The notes beneath the pieces were generated by a model. The model ran no database searches, was not told the DNA's origin, and worked only from the letters and a program-made list of their open reading frames with translations. From positions 62,001-126,000 of the forward strand of contig NW_019173935.1 in assembly GCF_001642475.1 (NCBI RefSeq): a DNA stretch of 64,000 nt, in the 5' to 3' direction. This document shows, piece after piece, positions 33,105 to 43,604 of the stretch; position 1 is the first letter of the stretch; the number at the start of each line of letters is the position of its first letter. A program made the translations under genes and the position numbers. The stretch is from Fonsecaea monophora. Taxonomy: Eukaryota > Ascomycota > Eurotiomycetes > Chaetothyriales > Herpotrichiellaceae.

Positions 33105-34367
33105 TTACAAGTACTTCTTAGGCATTGTACTCTTTCGCCATTTGTACCATACAAACACCCCAATGCAACATGTCTGGAATGCCATAAAACTATACAGGAT
33201 GAATCCGATCCTAGGCGTGTGCGCGATGACATATTCCCTGACTCTCTGTGGCACCTGTTCCGTCACGCCCACATGGGTCTCCGCAATCTGCTCACTCAGT
33301 TTGGCAAATTGCGTGCGGTGATCGCCAGTCTTCAACTCCTTCTCCAGAGAGGAGACGACCCTGTCGAGGTTGGCCACACGGTTATCAAGACTCACAATAG
33401 ATTGGGAATTGGGCATGCGGGCGAGAATTTCGGCGTGTCGGGACTCTAGGGTAGCGGAGACACGTTGAACTTCACCAAAGAGGTTTTGGATGGATTTGGA
33501 GATGAGATTGAGGCGGTTGTGGAGGTCTGCGAATTGGGTTTCTGTTGTGGTGTAGTAGGAAGCCGGGTGGTCATCCATTTGCATCACCCCTTGTCCTTGA
33601 TTTTGATTCTGCGAGAAGGCTTGTTGATTTGATTCTTGCGTGGCTGGCGGCGCAGTGAGAGAAGATAGAGTGAATCCGAACACCTCAAAGGAGTCGGGAG
33701 GATCTGCTGATGCCGCGGTCATCCCAAAGCTATAATCCGGCGGTAGTGCAACTTTCGCCGTGGTGAAGCACACTTTATCGTCGACACGGATTTCGAGCCC
33801 TTCTGCACGAGTGTGTTTCACATTGATATGAGATGGCCGCCCGAGATTGCGGTAGACGTAGTCGCAGTGCCCGAATGCAAGGCTGTCCACGTTCGCATGG
33901 TTTCTGTAATCGACCGACCCGTCACTGAGAAACCCTCGAATCTTTTGTACTCCTCCTACTGTGTCGACAACTATTGCAAGCCCTTCCCACTTCCCCACTG
34001 TGTATATGCTCGACGTGCTCACTGTTTTATCGCCATTGGCCACATACCACAGTTGCAAATTCCCACTGCCTCTGTCTGCAGCGCTTGCCCTGAATTTGAA
34101 GTCCACAGCCCAATCCTGTAATGAGTTTTTCTGTTCACTCCATAGCGCTCCCCGCTTGTGACCGCCGTACGGAGGTGTCAGAATGACTTTGTCGGACAGC
34201 AGTTGAGGCACATGCCCTTCCCCAAGCATCGACCAACCAGGAATGGCAAAGGAATTCGGCGAGATTGTCTGTTTATGTCCAAAAGACATTTCGTCGATGA
34301 CATTTTGGGCAAGTGATGAAGTTACCCAGAGAAGGGAGAACAGTGAGGAGGAAAGACCGATCTTCAT
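33105..34367 (-). CDS. L-type lectin cargo receptor (Emp47/ERGIC-53 type)
   Basis: Type I membrane protein, 420 residues, single exon, that cycles between the ER and Golgi and binds glycoprotein cargo. A signal peptide (first about 20 residues, cut near LAQN) precedes the L-type lectin domain (about 22-240), with SFAIPGWSMLGEG, LQDWAVDFKFRA and GNLQLWYV. A Gln/Asn-rich linker and a coiled-coil-like stalk (about 285-370, with heptad-spaced Leu, Ile and Val) follow. One transmembrane helix (about 390-408) precedes a short basic cytosolic tail. The tail ends KKYL, a KKxx dilysine signal for COPI retrieval to the ER. It is shorter and simpler than yeast Emp47. Vip36-type receptors are less likely because of the stalk. 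Confidence 0.88.
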   Translation of the reverse strand: MKIGLSSSLFSLLWVTSSLAQNVIDEMSFGHKQTISPNSFAIPGWSMLGEGHVPQLLSDKVILTPPYGGHKRGALWSEQKNSLQDWAVDFKFRASAADRGSGNLQLWYVANGDKTVSTSSIYTVGKWEGLAIVVDTVGGVQKIRGFLSDGSVDYRNHANVDSLAFGHCDYVYRNLGRPSHINVKHTRAEGLEIRVDDKVCFTTAKVALPPDYSFGMTAASADPPDSFEVFGFTLSSLTAPPATQESNQQAFSQNQNQGQGVMQMDDHPASYYTTTETQFADLHNRLNLISKSIQNLFGEVQRVSATLESRHAEILARMPNSQSIVSLDNRVANLDRVVSSLEKELKTGDHRTQFAKLSEQIAETHVGVTEQVPQRVREYVIAHTPRIGFILYSFMAFQTCCIGVFVWYKWRKSTMPKKYL

Positions 34368-34962
34368 GGTGGATGTTATACAATACTATCCAGAGTCAGT
34401 TTGCGCATACAGCCGATCAAGGACAGATATTTGCACACGGAAAGTTATGTGGACGAGGTAGTGCCCACCTCAAGAGTAAGGTCTTTTATTGTTTGACATC
34501 CAAGATTTAAATATTGATACAGTAGCGAAGGTGACGCAGACAGCAACAACACAGTAGCGGATTTCGCGCGCAAGGTCAAGAGTGACTGGAGATGGCTCAA
34601 TAAGATGTCGCACGTTTAAATTCTGAAACACAACATGATGCTTGAATCCCTCAAATGCGTCCATGAAAGGAAGATAGAAAAGGAAATCAAAGAAGTGGCT
34701 TGTGGCTCAAGCGGGAGGTGTCATGTCACGGCCACACATGGCATCTGGCAGCATGGCGGAGGCACCCTTTTTCGCACCTGGTGTCCATAAGTTCACATCC
34801 GATGCGCCTTGCTGCACCGTAGAACAAAGTGAGCCTGTCCGACGAAGCATAAGAGTACTTTATGAAGCTCTCCTCACCTCGCTACATACTGCAAGTCTGT
34901 AGATTAGGGCCACAGAATAATCTCTCCCTTCAGTCCCAACCCAAGCCCAGGTGCTGCTCCTC
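34368..34962. promoter_or_regulatory. Divergent promoter region lectin receptor/alg8
   Basis: A 595-base interval between two outward-facing secretory-pathway genes. I looked for a canonical unfolded-protein-response element and saw no convincing copy. No coding sequence is recognised. Confidence 0.5.
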
Positions 34963-36709
34963 ATGGCGTCTGCTGCTTCGGCCACCTTGAGCCGAATTCG
35001 CGACAATACACCTATTATCCCAGTAAGCATAACGCGTCTGTTCATGTCCAATATCACACGTCTAATGGTTGTCAAGCAGTCGAGGCCAAACGCCAAAAGA
35101 ACCAGCGATGATCAATGGCCATCGTTATTCCAGACAGCCGTAGTGGCCACCGCTCTAAAGATTCTACTGTTTCCGGCCTATAGGTCAACAGACTTTGAAG
35201 TTCATCGGAATTGGCTAGCCATCACTCATTCATTACCTGTGAAAAAATGGTACTTCGAGGTTAGGAGACCCAGCATCGCCTATCAGGAGCTTCCGGTTCT
35301 CTGACTTTTCACCAGGCCACATCAGAGTGGACATTGGACTATCCGCCAGCATTTGCGCTGTTTGAATGGGTTCTTTCTCAACCTGCTGCTCTAATCGACG
35401 CCGGAATGGTGCAAATTCAAAACCTGAACTATGATTCCTGGGCCACCATATACTTCCAGCGAAGCTCTGTCATCATTACAGAGCTGCTGCTTGTCTACGC
35501 TCTGCACAAGTACGGTTAATGCCTCAAATATGAGTGAGCACTACTGATTTGAAAAGGTACATGGAGACTTCGCCCGCCGCGACACGTCGCCAAAGCCATG
35601 CCGTGGGCCTTTCAATCCTGCTCTCCCCAGGATTCTTGATCATCGACCACATCCATTTCCAGTACAATGGTTTTCTCTACGGCATCTTGATCCTGTCCGT
35701 CGTCTTCGCACGCAAAGAGTCTACGTTGCTATTAAGCGGTGTTCTGTTCGCTTTGCTTTTATGCTTCAAGCATATCTACCTTTACCTGGCACCTGCATAT
35801 TTTGTCTACCTGCTCCGGGTTTACTGCCTGAACCCGAAGAACATGTTTCAGCCCCGATTGGCAAACACATTCAAATTAGGCGCAAGCATTGTCGGCATTT
35901 TCGGATCTGTGTTCGGACCATTCGCCGCCTGGGGTCAGCTCGACCAACTCAGATCTCGATTGTTTCCATTTGCACGAGGTCTCTGTCACGCGTATTGGGC
36001 ACCCAATGCCTGGGCCATCTACTCGTTTGTCGACCGGATGCTGATCCTTGGTGCTCCCTATCTTGGTCTAAGTGTGAACCAGGATGCTGTAAACAGCGTC
36101 ACTCGAGGCTTGGTGGGAGACACTTCGTTCGCCGTCCTTCCAGGTATCACGGCTCGACAGTGTTTCGGGCTTACATTGGCCTTTCAGACCATCGCGTTGA
36201 CCAAGCTGTGGCGTTCACCTAGCTGGGATTCTTTCGTTGGCGCTCTCACCCTCTGTGGGTACGCGTCCTTCTTGTTTGGCTGGCATGTCCATGAAAAAGC
36301 CATTTTACTGGTTATAATCCCTTTCAGCCTATTAGCCGTGAAAGACCGGTCATACCTGGCGAGCTTCCGACCTTTGGCAGTGGCGGGACATGTGTCGCTA
36401 TTTCCGCTTCTCTTCACCGCTGCAGAGTTTCCGATTAAGGTGGCATATACGATAGCTTGGCTCATGATATTCCTCTATGCTTTTGGGCAGTTGGCGCCAG
36501 CTCCTACCCGGAGGCGAGTTTTCTTGCTGGATCGATTTGCGCTGCTTTATATTGCCATATCGGTGCCCTTGATGGCATATTGTTCGTTGCTGCATCGGGT
36601 GGTCTTTGGGGAGAGATATGAATTTCTACCACTGATGTTCATTAGCACGTACTCGGCGATTGGGGTGCTAGGCTCGTGGCTTGGGTTCATGGTATGCTAT
36701 TTGTCTTGA
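34963..36709 (+). CDS. alg8: Alpha-1,3-glucosyltransferase Alg8
   Basis: ER-membrane enzyme of the ALG6/ALG8 (GT57) family that adds the second glucose to the dolichol-linked oligosaccharide used for N-glycosylation, with dolichyl-phosphate-glucose as donor. Exons 34963-35022, 35077-35259, 35316-35509 and 35557-36709 give 529 residues. The family core is clear: LLFPAYRSTDFEVHRNWLAI, the catalytic-loop region LPVKKWYFE joined to ATSEWTLDYPP, and DHIHFQYNGFLYG. The GWHVHEKAILL block lies further on. About 11-12 hydrophobic membrane segments are visible. The acceptor of intron 1 is a tandem NAGNAG (AAGCAG at 35074-35079), so the protein may vary by one Gln. Intron 1 is also stop-free and a multiple of three. 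Confidence 0.93.
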
Positions 36710-37938
36710 AGAGGCTGTTCTGTAGCTTCCCATAGGGAATCTCCGATAGGAATGCTGGTATGTACGTACGTACAACAACGTGTCTAACCAAAGCTTGAAA
36801 CGACAGTAATACTCCCTCGCGAGATGTATATGGTGCAGGGTCTTGGACGCCCTCAAGAGCGCTGGCCTGCTGAGTATGGGTTTTCAACGTCGGGCAGATT
36901 CAGTGCTCCCATGCGATCGTGGAGGGAGCCCTCCAAGCATCATTGCCACTGTTAGTGGCAGAAGCCGCAGGTATAGCATGGGGTTAGGAGGCCCACAAGG
37001 CTGATAATGGGCCATAAGAGGTTGAATGTTGTCCGCAGAAGATAGTGAACAGTCTCACTAGCCTCGCATCGACAGCCGGAGTCGAACGAGTACAATTATG
37101 TCCATGACAGGAGCAGAGTGAGACGGTTGATGAGTGGCCATGGCTAGTCGAGGAGTCAAGTGGATAATGATTGGCTGCGACGAGGAGGCCGCTCGGCACT
37201 CTTTCCGCCGATCCCTGGTCGCTAATCCACGCAAAGACCCAAAAAGGTGGTGGCATGGCTGTGCATGGCACTGTTTGTGCTGCCTACTTGGGCACTCAGG
37301 GTACTAAACCTGTCTACCTAGGTACTCTATTATCTCTTAATTCCCCTCCTAGGCACCTTATCCGGGTATTAACTACCTATGGATGCTATTCAAGAAGTTC
37401 GGTTTGCGAGGCTCCACCATCCACAGGGCAAGCCACGCATCCCGCCCGCCATCCACTGTAGAACTGCCACTTGCCCCAATTCACCAAGTCCACCACTCAG
37501 CACTCTCTGTTCCCTCTGCACACACTAGTCAGTCCGCCTTCCTGGGCATTTCGCATTGTCTTTTCTCTCCCTCCACTTCTCCTCGTCATGTTGACCTCTT
37601 TGTTCTTGTTCTTTTCTTCTCCTGCACCCAACCACAAACAACTGCTTTGCAAACTCCCGTCATAACACCACGCAATCCCCGTCGCATCTGGGTATTCTCT
37701 CTCCATGAACGCGTTTGTCTCGCCGAATGTATGTATATATCCTCCTTCGCACGAGGTTTCCACAACCGCGGATCGCGTTCGACACACCTTGGGTCCTCAA
37801 CACGTCCAACAAGCTCACCAACTTCATTACTCTAGGTCGCGCTCGTCCTAGAATAACCTCCTAGTCGCCATCTCCTCCCCCTCCTACCTCCCCGCCGACC
37901 GCGTTGCACTAGGTTGGCCTTTACTCCTCCTCCACAGG
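36710..37938. other. Intergenic region with GTAC-rich tracts
   Basis: About 1.2 kb upstream of itc1. It contains GTATGTACGTACGTAC at 36758-36773 and TACCTAGGTAC-type words at 37300-37330. A long pyrimidine-rich leader (about 37440-37930) is typical before highly expressed fungal genes. A 150-codon plus frame at 37383-37835 is Ser/Pro-rich but has no recognisable domain, and I treat it as leader. Confidence 0.55.
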
Positions 37939-40900
37939 ATGGTCTTATTCAAGAGAAAACCCGTGCGCTACCTACCCCATCCCCACATCGACGACCAGGA
38001 ATCCGATGTTTGGGTCATCGCCGAGTCCAATGAAGTATTCACCTCGTACGATGCATATCTCGAGCGCATGGACTTTTTCAAGTCCAAAAGATTCACCTGC
38101 GAAGTATCAGGACGTTCCGGTCTGACATTCTTCGACGCGCTGAGGAGCGAGCAGGCTGGGTCACGCGAGATTGATGAGGCGTTTCCGCAAGCACTGCGAG
38201 AACCCGTCCTACGCAGAGTCCAATTCTCCACCACGTCTCGTATCGATAATTTGGTCGAAGAGGTTTACAACGACTTCAAGAATGACTTCTATCCTGGTGA
38301 ACTGGTCACCGTGATACTGGACGACGCATCCCGATTGAATGGTCGAGTGCGGGACAAGGCCAAGTTTGCAGAGGTGAGGGCAGCAGACGGTTCCGTGGCA
38401 AGAGAGGCTTTCTCCAGATATTTTGTGCGGCTCATTGATCGCCCAGACGAGGAGGCCCTGGTCGACGATAATCATATCGTTAGAGACCGCAAGGTCTTCA
38501 CGAAACACATGCTCCGTTCTTTCATCAAGAATACCGTGACCAGGGAAGGTTGGAATGGTGCTCCGTGGATCGTGAAACCCGAAATTGCCGAGCGATTTCG
38601 CATTGACACCAACGTTCCACCCCATCTTCAATACGGCCATAAGATCGCCGCGAAGAAAGCGGAGAAGAAGCAGAACGCTGAGCAAGGAGAGGGTATGTTC
38701 GGAATCTGGCAAACTCATAAACTACCCGAGCTGAAGCCTGCTCCTAAAGGACGCAAGAACCAACACACGTCTCAACACCAGCTACAGCGGATCGAAGTGC
38801 AGATTCCTCCTCCCTACCACGAGAATTATCCCCCCCAACCGCTACCTGACCCAGGATTGTTGCCACGGTCTTGGGACCATATGCATCCACCCCCTCCACC
38901 TCCACCTTTCGATCCATATTACCACGGATATCCTCAATATATGCCACCGAACGGTCACTACTACCCTCCACCGCCGCCAGAGGAGCAGTTGCCTCCCAAG
39001 CAAATCGTTCAGCCGCCTCCGCCTCCTCCGCCTATCAAATACCCCATAGATGATCTAGATGTTGAACCTGTCCGCGACGGGACGCATCGGCCGACGCTGA
39101 AGTTCATCAGCAAAGAGCAATGTGTCGATCGGAAGTCTACGTCTCACCTCATCCCCGGTCTCAAGTCTGAAAATGTCGGCCTCTTACTCGAGACGTGGAA
39201 TACATTGAATGTGTATTGCCAAGTTCTCAAATTGGACTCGTTCACCTTCGACGATTTTGTGGAAGCGATGATGTTCACCTCGCATGAGATTGACTGCGAA
39301 TTGTTTGTCGAAGTACATTGCGCAGTTCTGAAACAACTTGTGAATTCCGAGAATGATGATGATGGAGCCATTCAAATATCACTACCAGATCTTCCCGACC
39401 CAGACGAGGATGAAGAGGAGGAAGAGGAAGAGGAAAGCAAGCCACCAACACCAACACCCGAACCGGAATATCCTGCGAAACGAACACGAAGTAGTCTCCA
39501 CAAAGTTCAATTCGCAGAGCCAGAACCAGAGCCAGAAGAACCCGAACCTGTAGTACCTCATCGCGCCGCCGAGATGTTTGGAGAATATGGCTGGATCGAC
39601 AGGCTTCGGAAGCGTGACCTTAGACATGGTGGCTGGGAATTGGTCATGGTTGGGTTGCTGCATCAGCTTTCCGGCAGGCCCAGACTCACGGACGTTTGTA
39701 ACAGAATTCTTTCTCATCTTGCCCCTCTAGATGCTGAGCCGACCATGGAAACAGCCAGGATCCAGTACTCGACCATGGACATCAACCTGCGCGCGGAGGC
39801 TCTGCAGATCATCTGCCAGTTGTTCCTCGAAACCAAGACCGTCAAGAATTTTCTGGAAGAGATGAGCAACACAATGACTCATTACCGTAAAATCAAGATT
39901 GAGCATCAGCGAGCTCGGAAAGAGGCATTGGCAAAGCTTAAGGAGCTTCAAATTGAACGGAGACTGCTGGCGCCGGAACCCGAGAAATCTCCTACCCCGA
40001 TGCCCGAGCTCGAAGATACTACGGAGGCGGAAAAAGGCGAAGACGGCGACATTTCGATTCCCGATTCAGAAGATGAAGAGCCCGTCATGACAAGATCTTT
40101 GCGACGGGGCAGTGACCGAGCGGCCGAGCGTAAACGGAAACGCGAAGAAGAGCAAGAGCGCAAGGAGAAGGCAGCAGAGGCGAAGCAGAATAAGGGAAGC
40201 AAAGAGTATCAGAAAGTTCTCAAGCAGATCGAAAAGGAGCGCGATCGCATCGAACAAGCAGAAGAGCAGATTCTCGTTGTCGATGGGGACTTGCGTGAAG
40301 CCGACTGCCCTCGGACACGGGTTCTCGGGAAAGATCGCTTCTGTAACCGGTATTGGTGGTTCGAAAGGAATGCAATGCCACATGGAGGGTTACCCGATAG
40401 CTCGACGGCGGGAGCGGAATACGCCAATGGCCGGGTCTGGGTGCAAGGCCCTGACGATATGGAGCGGGAGGGTTTCATTGATGTCAGCGAGCAGGATAAG
40501 CAGGCTTACTACCGACGCTTCCAGATGACTCCAGCCGAACGGAAGAAACTGGAAGAAGGTACCACGAACCTAGTCTCCGCGAGGCAATGGGGATTCTATG
40601 ACACGGCGGAAGAACTTGACATGCTTATCGGATGGCTCGACTCTCGCGGAATCCGAGAATTGAAGCTGAAAAAGGAACTCAACTTGCAACGTGATGCCAT
40701 CATCAAACATATGGAGAAGCGAGCTGCGTATCTGATGCCGCGAGAGAAATCTGAAGAGCCACCGACGCGGATGTCTACGAGGACCAAGACGCACATCAGC
40801 GATAAGGCACATCGATGTCTGAAATGGAAGAACTCTACCGCTCTAGCGGAACTAGGGCATCGCCATGTCGACCCCGTGCCGAAACCGAGAGGGAGAGGCA

Positions 40901-41016
40901 AGAAGAACATCACTTACGAGGAGCCGCAAACAAGGTCAAGCGCGGCAGCTCCACCAGCTCCGCTGAACCGACAGGGTAAACCGGTAACGAGGCAGGGGAC
41001 AAGGTACAACTTTTGA
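37939..41016 (+). CDS. itc1: Itc1-like WAC/DDT subunit of ISW2 remodeller
   Basis: Large accessory subunit of an ISWI-type nucleosome-spacing complex (yeast Itc1, animal ACF1/WSTF family). Single exon, 1025 residues. The WAC domain is at about 20-125, starting after MVLFKRKPV with WVIAESNEVFTSYDAYLERMDF and ending near RIDNLVEEVYNDFKNDF. Proline-rich, Tyr-containing sequence follows at about 290-370. The DDT domain lies at about 411-472 (LLLETWNTLNVYCQVLKLDS). An acidic run (about 480-500), WHIM-type segments near 547-577 (YGWIDRLRKRDLRHGGWELV) and a D-TOX/WSD-like motif near 794-812 (LGKDRFCNRYWWFERN) follow. Long charged coiled-coil stretches lie at 650-780. The PHD and bromodomain of animal ACF1 are absent, as expected for the fungal protein. 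Confidence 0.92.
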   Translation: MVLFKRKPVRYLPHPHIDDQESDVWVIAESNEVFTSYDAYLERMDFFKSKRFTCEVSGRSGLTFFDALRSEQAGSREIDEAFPQALREPVLRRVQFSTTSRIDNLVEEVYNDFKNDFYPGELVTVILDDASRLNGRVRDKAKFAEVRAADGSVAREAFSRYFVRLIDRPDEEALVDDNHIVRDRKVFTKHMLRSFIKNTVTREGWNGAPWIVKPEIAERFRIDTNVPPHLQYGHKIAAKKAEKKQNAEQGEGMFGIWQTHKLPELKPAPKGRKNQHTSQHQLQRIEVQIPPPYHENYPPQPLPDPGLLPRSWDHMHPPPPPPPFDPYYHGYPQYMPPNGHYYPPPPPEEQLPPKQIVQPPPPPPPIKYPIDDLDVEPVRDGTHRPTLKFISKEQCVDRKSTSHLIPGLKSENVGLLLETWNTLNVYCQVLKLDSFTFDDFVEAMMFTSHEIDCELFVEVHCAVLKQLVNSENDDDGAIQISLPDLPDPDEDEEEEEEEESKPPTPTPEPEYPAKRTRSSLHKVQFAEPEPEPEEPEPVVPHRAAEMFGEYGWIDRLRKRDLRHGGWELVMVGLLHQLSGRPRLTDVCNRILSHLAPLDAEPTMETARIQYSTMDINLRAEALQIICQLFLETKTVKNFLEEMSNTMTHYRKIKIEHQRARKEALAKLKELQIERRLLAPEPEKSPTPMPELEDTTEAEKGEDGDISIPDSEDEEPVMTRSLRRGSDRAAERKRKREEEQERKEKAAEAKQNKGSKEYQKVLKQIEKERDRIEQAEEQILVVDGDLREADCPRTRVLGKDRFCNRYWWFERNAMPHGGLPDSSTAGAEYANGRVWVQGPDDMEREGFIDVSEQDKQAYYRRFQMTPAERKKLEEGTTNLVSARQWGFYDTAEELDMLIGWLDSRGIRELKLKKELNLQRDAIIKHMEKRAAYLMPREKSEEPPTRMSTRTKTHISDKAHRCLKWKNSTALAELGHRHVDPVPKPRGRGKKNITYEEPQTRSSAAAPPAPLNRQGKPVTRQGTRYNF

Positions 41017-41661
41017 AAGCATCTGCTCTATGTCTGCGACCATCTGCATAACGGAAAAGAAACATCATGGTGTTGCGGCGGATTAGAAACGATTGGGAAA
41101 GCACATTGCATTGACTTTGATTCATTTCTCCAAGAGGGCTATTTGGCTGGCATTTGTCTTTCGGGGCGTGGACAGTTTCTTCAAATCTTCCGGGCGGGAC
41201 ACTACTATGAGCTCACCGGGACTGGATTCAACAGGGTTGGGCGGTTTACACTCCTGCGCGTTCTCCTGGAAGGCTTGATGAGAAATGAGTGCATGAAAAC
41301 GGGCGCTGGACAGATTACTCTCTCCGACTCAAATTTGTCAGCCAACAACGGACAGAAAAGAAAACGGGGCATTGTTTCGGAAAAGCTATGAGGACTAGAG
41401 AGGGGTTTTGCATCGTGTATGGATTGATGTTGCATTCATAGATTTGCGATTAGAAATGAGCTGTGAACACAGCGAGCCTGTATTACCGACGCCACAGCTA
41501 GAGCCCCGCGGGTGCTTTGGGTGCTTTCTGCGCATTGAGGAGACGAAAAATGGGTAAAGACATTTTTGAGACTGGATGATGGTTCCTCTCCATTTCATGC
41601 TGTCACTTAAGAAACTATACATGGGACACCACTGATCCGCTCAATCTTATTACTCACTGCC
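41017..41661. other. Convergent intergenic region
   Basis: A 645-base spacer between the 3' ends of itc1 (+) and the agmatinase gene (-). Nothing recognisable beyond presumed UTRs. Confidence 0.55.
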
Positions 41662-43195
41662 TCACAACTCATCTCTCAGAACCTCTTGGGCCTTGGCCGC
41701 AAAGCCTTGCTTGGCGGCGATCTTCCTGCCGGGTTTCTCAATCACCACGTCCTCGCCGCGGTCCTTGAGTCCGCGCTTGACCATGCTCGTGAGGATCTCG
41801 TACGCGACCTGCGCGCCGGCCAGCGCGGTGGCTTCGCCGTGGCCCGCCTCGTACGCAGGGCTCACCTCGACGACGTCGGCGCCGACGAGATTCAGGCCCT
41901 CAACGCCGCGGAGGATCTGGATGAGTTCGCGCGTGGTCCAGCCGCCGGGCTCGGGCGTGCCGGTGCCAGGGGCCAGACCGGGGTCGATCACGTCGATGTC
42001 CACGGAGAGGTAGACGGGCATATCCGTGCCCATCCGCTCCATGATCAGGTCGATGATGCCCTTGACGCCGACGGCGTCGATGTCGTCGGACTCGATGCGC
42101 AGGAACCCCTGGCGCTCGTCGTCGGCGTAGTCGTGGAAGTCGTCGCCCAGGAGCCGCGTCCGCAGGCCCGCGTGCACCGACGACCCGTTGTTGATGAGCC
42201 CTTCCTGCGACGCGATCCAGAACATGGTCCCGTGCGTGAAGTCCGCCTGCGTGGGCGTCTCGGCCCACGCGCTCGGGTACGCACCGGGGTGCCAGGTGTC
42301 GAGGTGCGCGTCGAAATGCAACACCGCGATGGGCTGCTTGTAGATCTTCTCCAGCGCGCGCAGGGCCGGGAGGGCGATCGAGTGGTCTCCGCCCAGGGTG
42401 ATCAGCTTCGGGTGCACGTGGCTTTCCGGGTTCTTGTAGCTCAGCGGTCGGCGAGAAAGCAGCTCGAGGTACGCCGAGGTCATCTGGTGCAGGGCCAATG
42501 CGTTGTCAAAAGGCGTGATGGGGATGTCTCCACAGTCGAGGACCAGAGGCCACGACGTATACGGATTGATGTGTGCGCGGTGGTTGAAGCCTCGGAAGGA
42601 CGTCTGGCGAGCAGAGGCGGCACGGATGGCACGAGGGCCGAAGCGGGCGCCTGACAGAGAGAAAAAGAATGAGAAACGATGCGCTTCTTTTGCGAACCAG
42701 ACAGACATGTTCTTTTTGTCCTCTTCCTGCTCCTGTTGGGCCCAAGGAAATTGTCCTGGCTTTGGGGAAACTAGCTTACCGGGTCGATAACTCACTGCTG
42801 TGTCATACGGGGCGCCAATGATGCCGATATCGAACGGCTCGTACGGGGTGGTCAGGCATTTTACATGCCTGAGATGGGCGAATGTCGATATTCCTGAGAA
42901 TCCCCACTGTAACAAGAGTGTCAATACACATGATATAGAACTCATTACTTTGCGTTTTGCCTTCTAGTTTCGGCTCAAGTGTATAATCCTACCACCAGGA
43001 ACGCAGAACCTGTGGTGGAAGGCTTGGAAACACAGTACTGAGGCACCTTACATCAAAGTCCCATTTCGCTTTCAATTCATCCAGTGGACTACCGGATTCA
43101 GGCGGGATCTCGAGTTCCGGATTGTCGTAGAAGGAGGAATGAGCAAAGGGAAGGAGAGGGAGCAATATCGACAAGGACCACGACGGCAGCAGCAT
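41662..43195 (-). CDS. Agmatinase-type ureohydrolase with signal peptide
   Basis: Mn-dependent ureohydrolase of the arginase/agmatinase family, probably splitting agmatine or a related guanidino compound to urea and an amine. Minus-strand exons 43195-43052, 42906-42780 and 42650-41662 give 419 residues. Residues 1-20 are a signal peptide (MLLPSWSLSILLPLLPFAHS), so it is predicted to enter the secretory pathway. The core has FDIGIIGAPYDTAVSYRPGA, RFGPRAIR, GGDHS, HFDAHLDTW and SVDIDVIDPG, covering the metal-binding His and Asp residues. Near the C-terminus, VGADVVEVSPAYE follows. Arginase is less likely because the agmatinase-type RFGPRAIR and CGDIP blocks are present. Intron 2 (42651-42779, 129 nt) is stop-free and in frame. 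The coding strand is very GC-rich, producing a long false frame on the plus strand. Confidence 0.9.
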
Positions 43196-43604
43196 CGTTG
43201 AGGAACGGCCAGTTGGTCACGTAGGTCTTCCACCCAATGCTGTTTGTATAGATACCAAGAGGGTGAGAGCAGAGAAAAGAAAGAAAAACTTACATTCAAA
43301 AGAGTAACATTCTCATGTATCCATTATCTAACAGGATATCATCATGGCCCGCCCATGAAAAAAAGACTCCATCGAGTTGGGTAGATGGATTAGGGCGTCA
43401 AGGGCGTCGAATGAAACTCGGCGCCACTCAAAATCCAAAAAAGAACTAGAGGGTGACGCCGCTTTTGAGCGGAGATTCCCGCTGTCTGTTTCGCGTTGCT
43501 GTGATTGGTCCGGGTTGACCTCCTGTCTTGCTCCCTCGCCGACGCCCCCGGAGACGAGACATATACAGCTACAGGACGAAGACCAGAAGAGAAATGTCAA
43601 GGAG
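43196..43604. promoter_or_regulatory. Divergent promoter region agmatinase/cem1
   Basis: A 409-base interval between two outward-facing start codons. An out-of-frame ATG at 43594 lies 11 bases before the cem1 start and could affect its initiation. No specific site is recognised. Confidence 0.5.

Noticed and set aside
37030..37130. Possible tRNA, from a CCGGAGTCGAACGAG-like string
   Set aside because: No matching A box, acceptor stem or anticodon arm could be folded; it does not fit the B-box consensus. I found no tRNA elsewhere in the window.
37383..37835. 150-codon plus frame upstream of itc1
   Set aside because: Its composition follows the pyrimidine-rich leader (Ser, Pro, Leu, His); no domain is seen and itc1 starts independently at 37939.
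41686..42654. 322-codon plus-strand open frame opposite the agmatinase
   Set aside because: The product is Arg/Val/Glu/Asp low-complexity sequence typical of the reverse complement of GC-rich codons; the minus-strand frame has a full set of ureohydrolase motifs.
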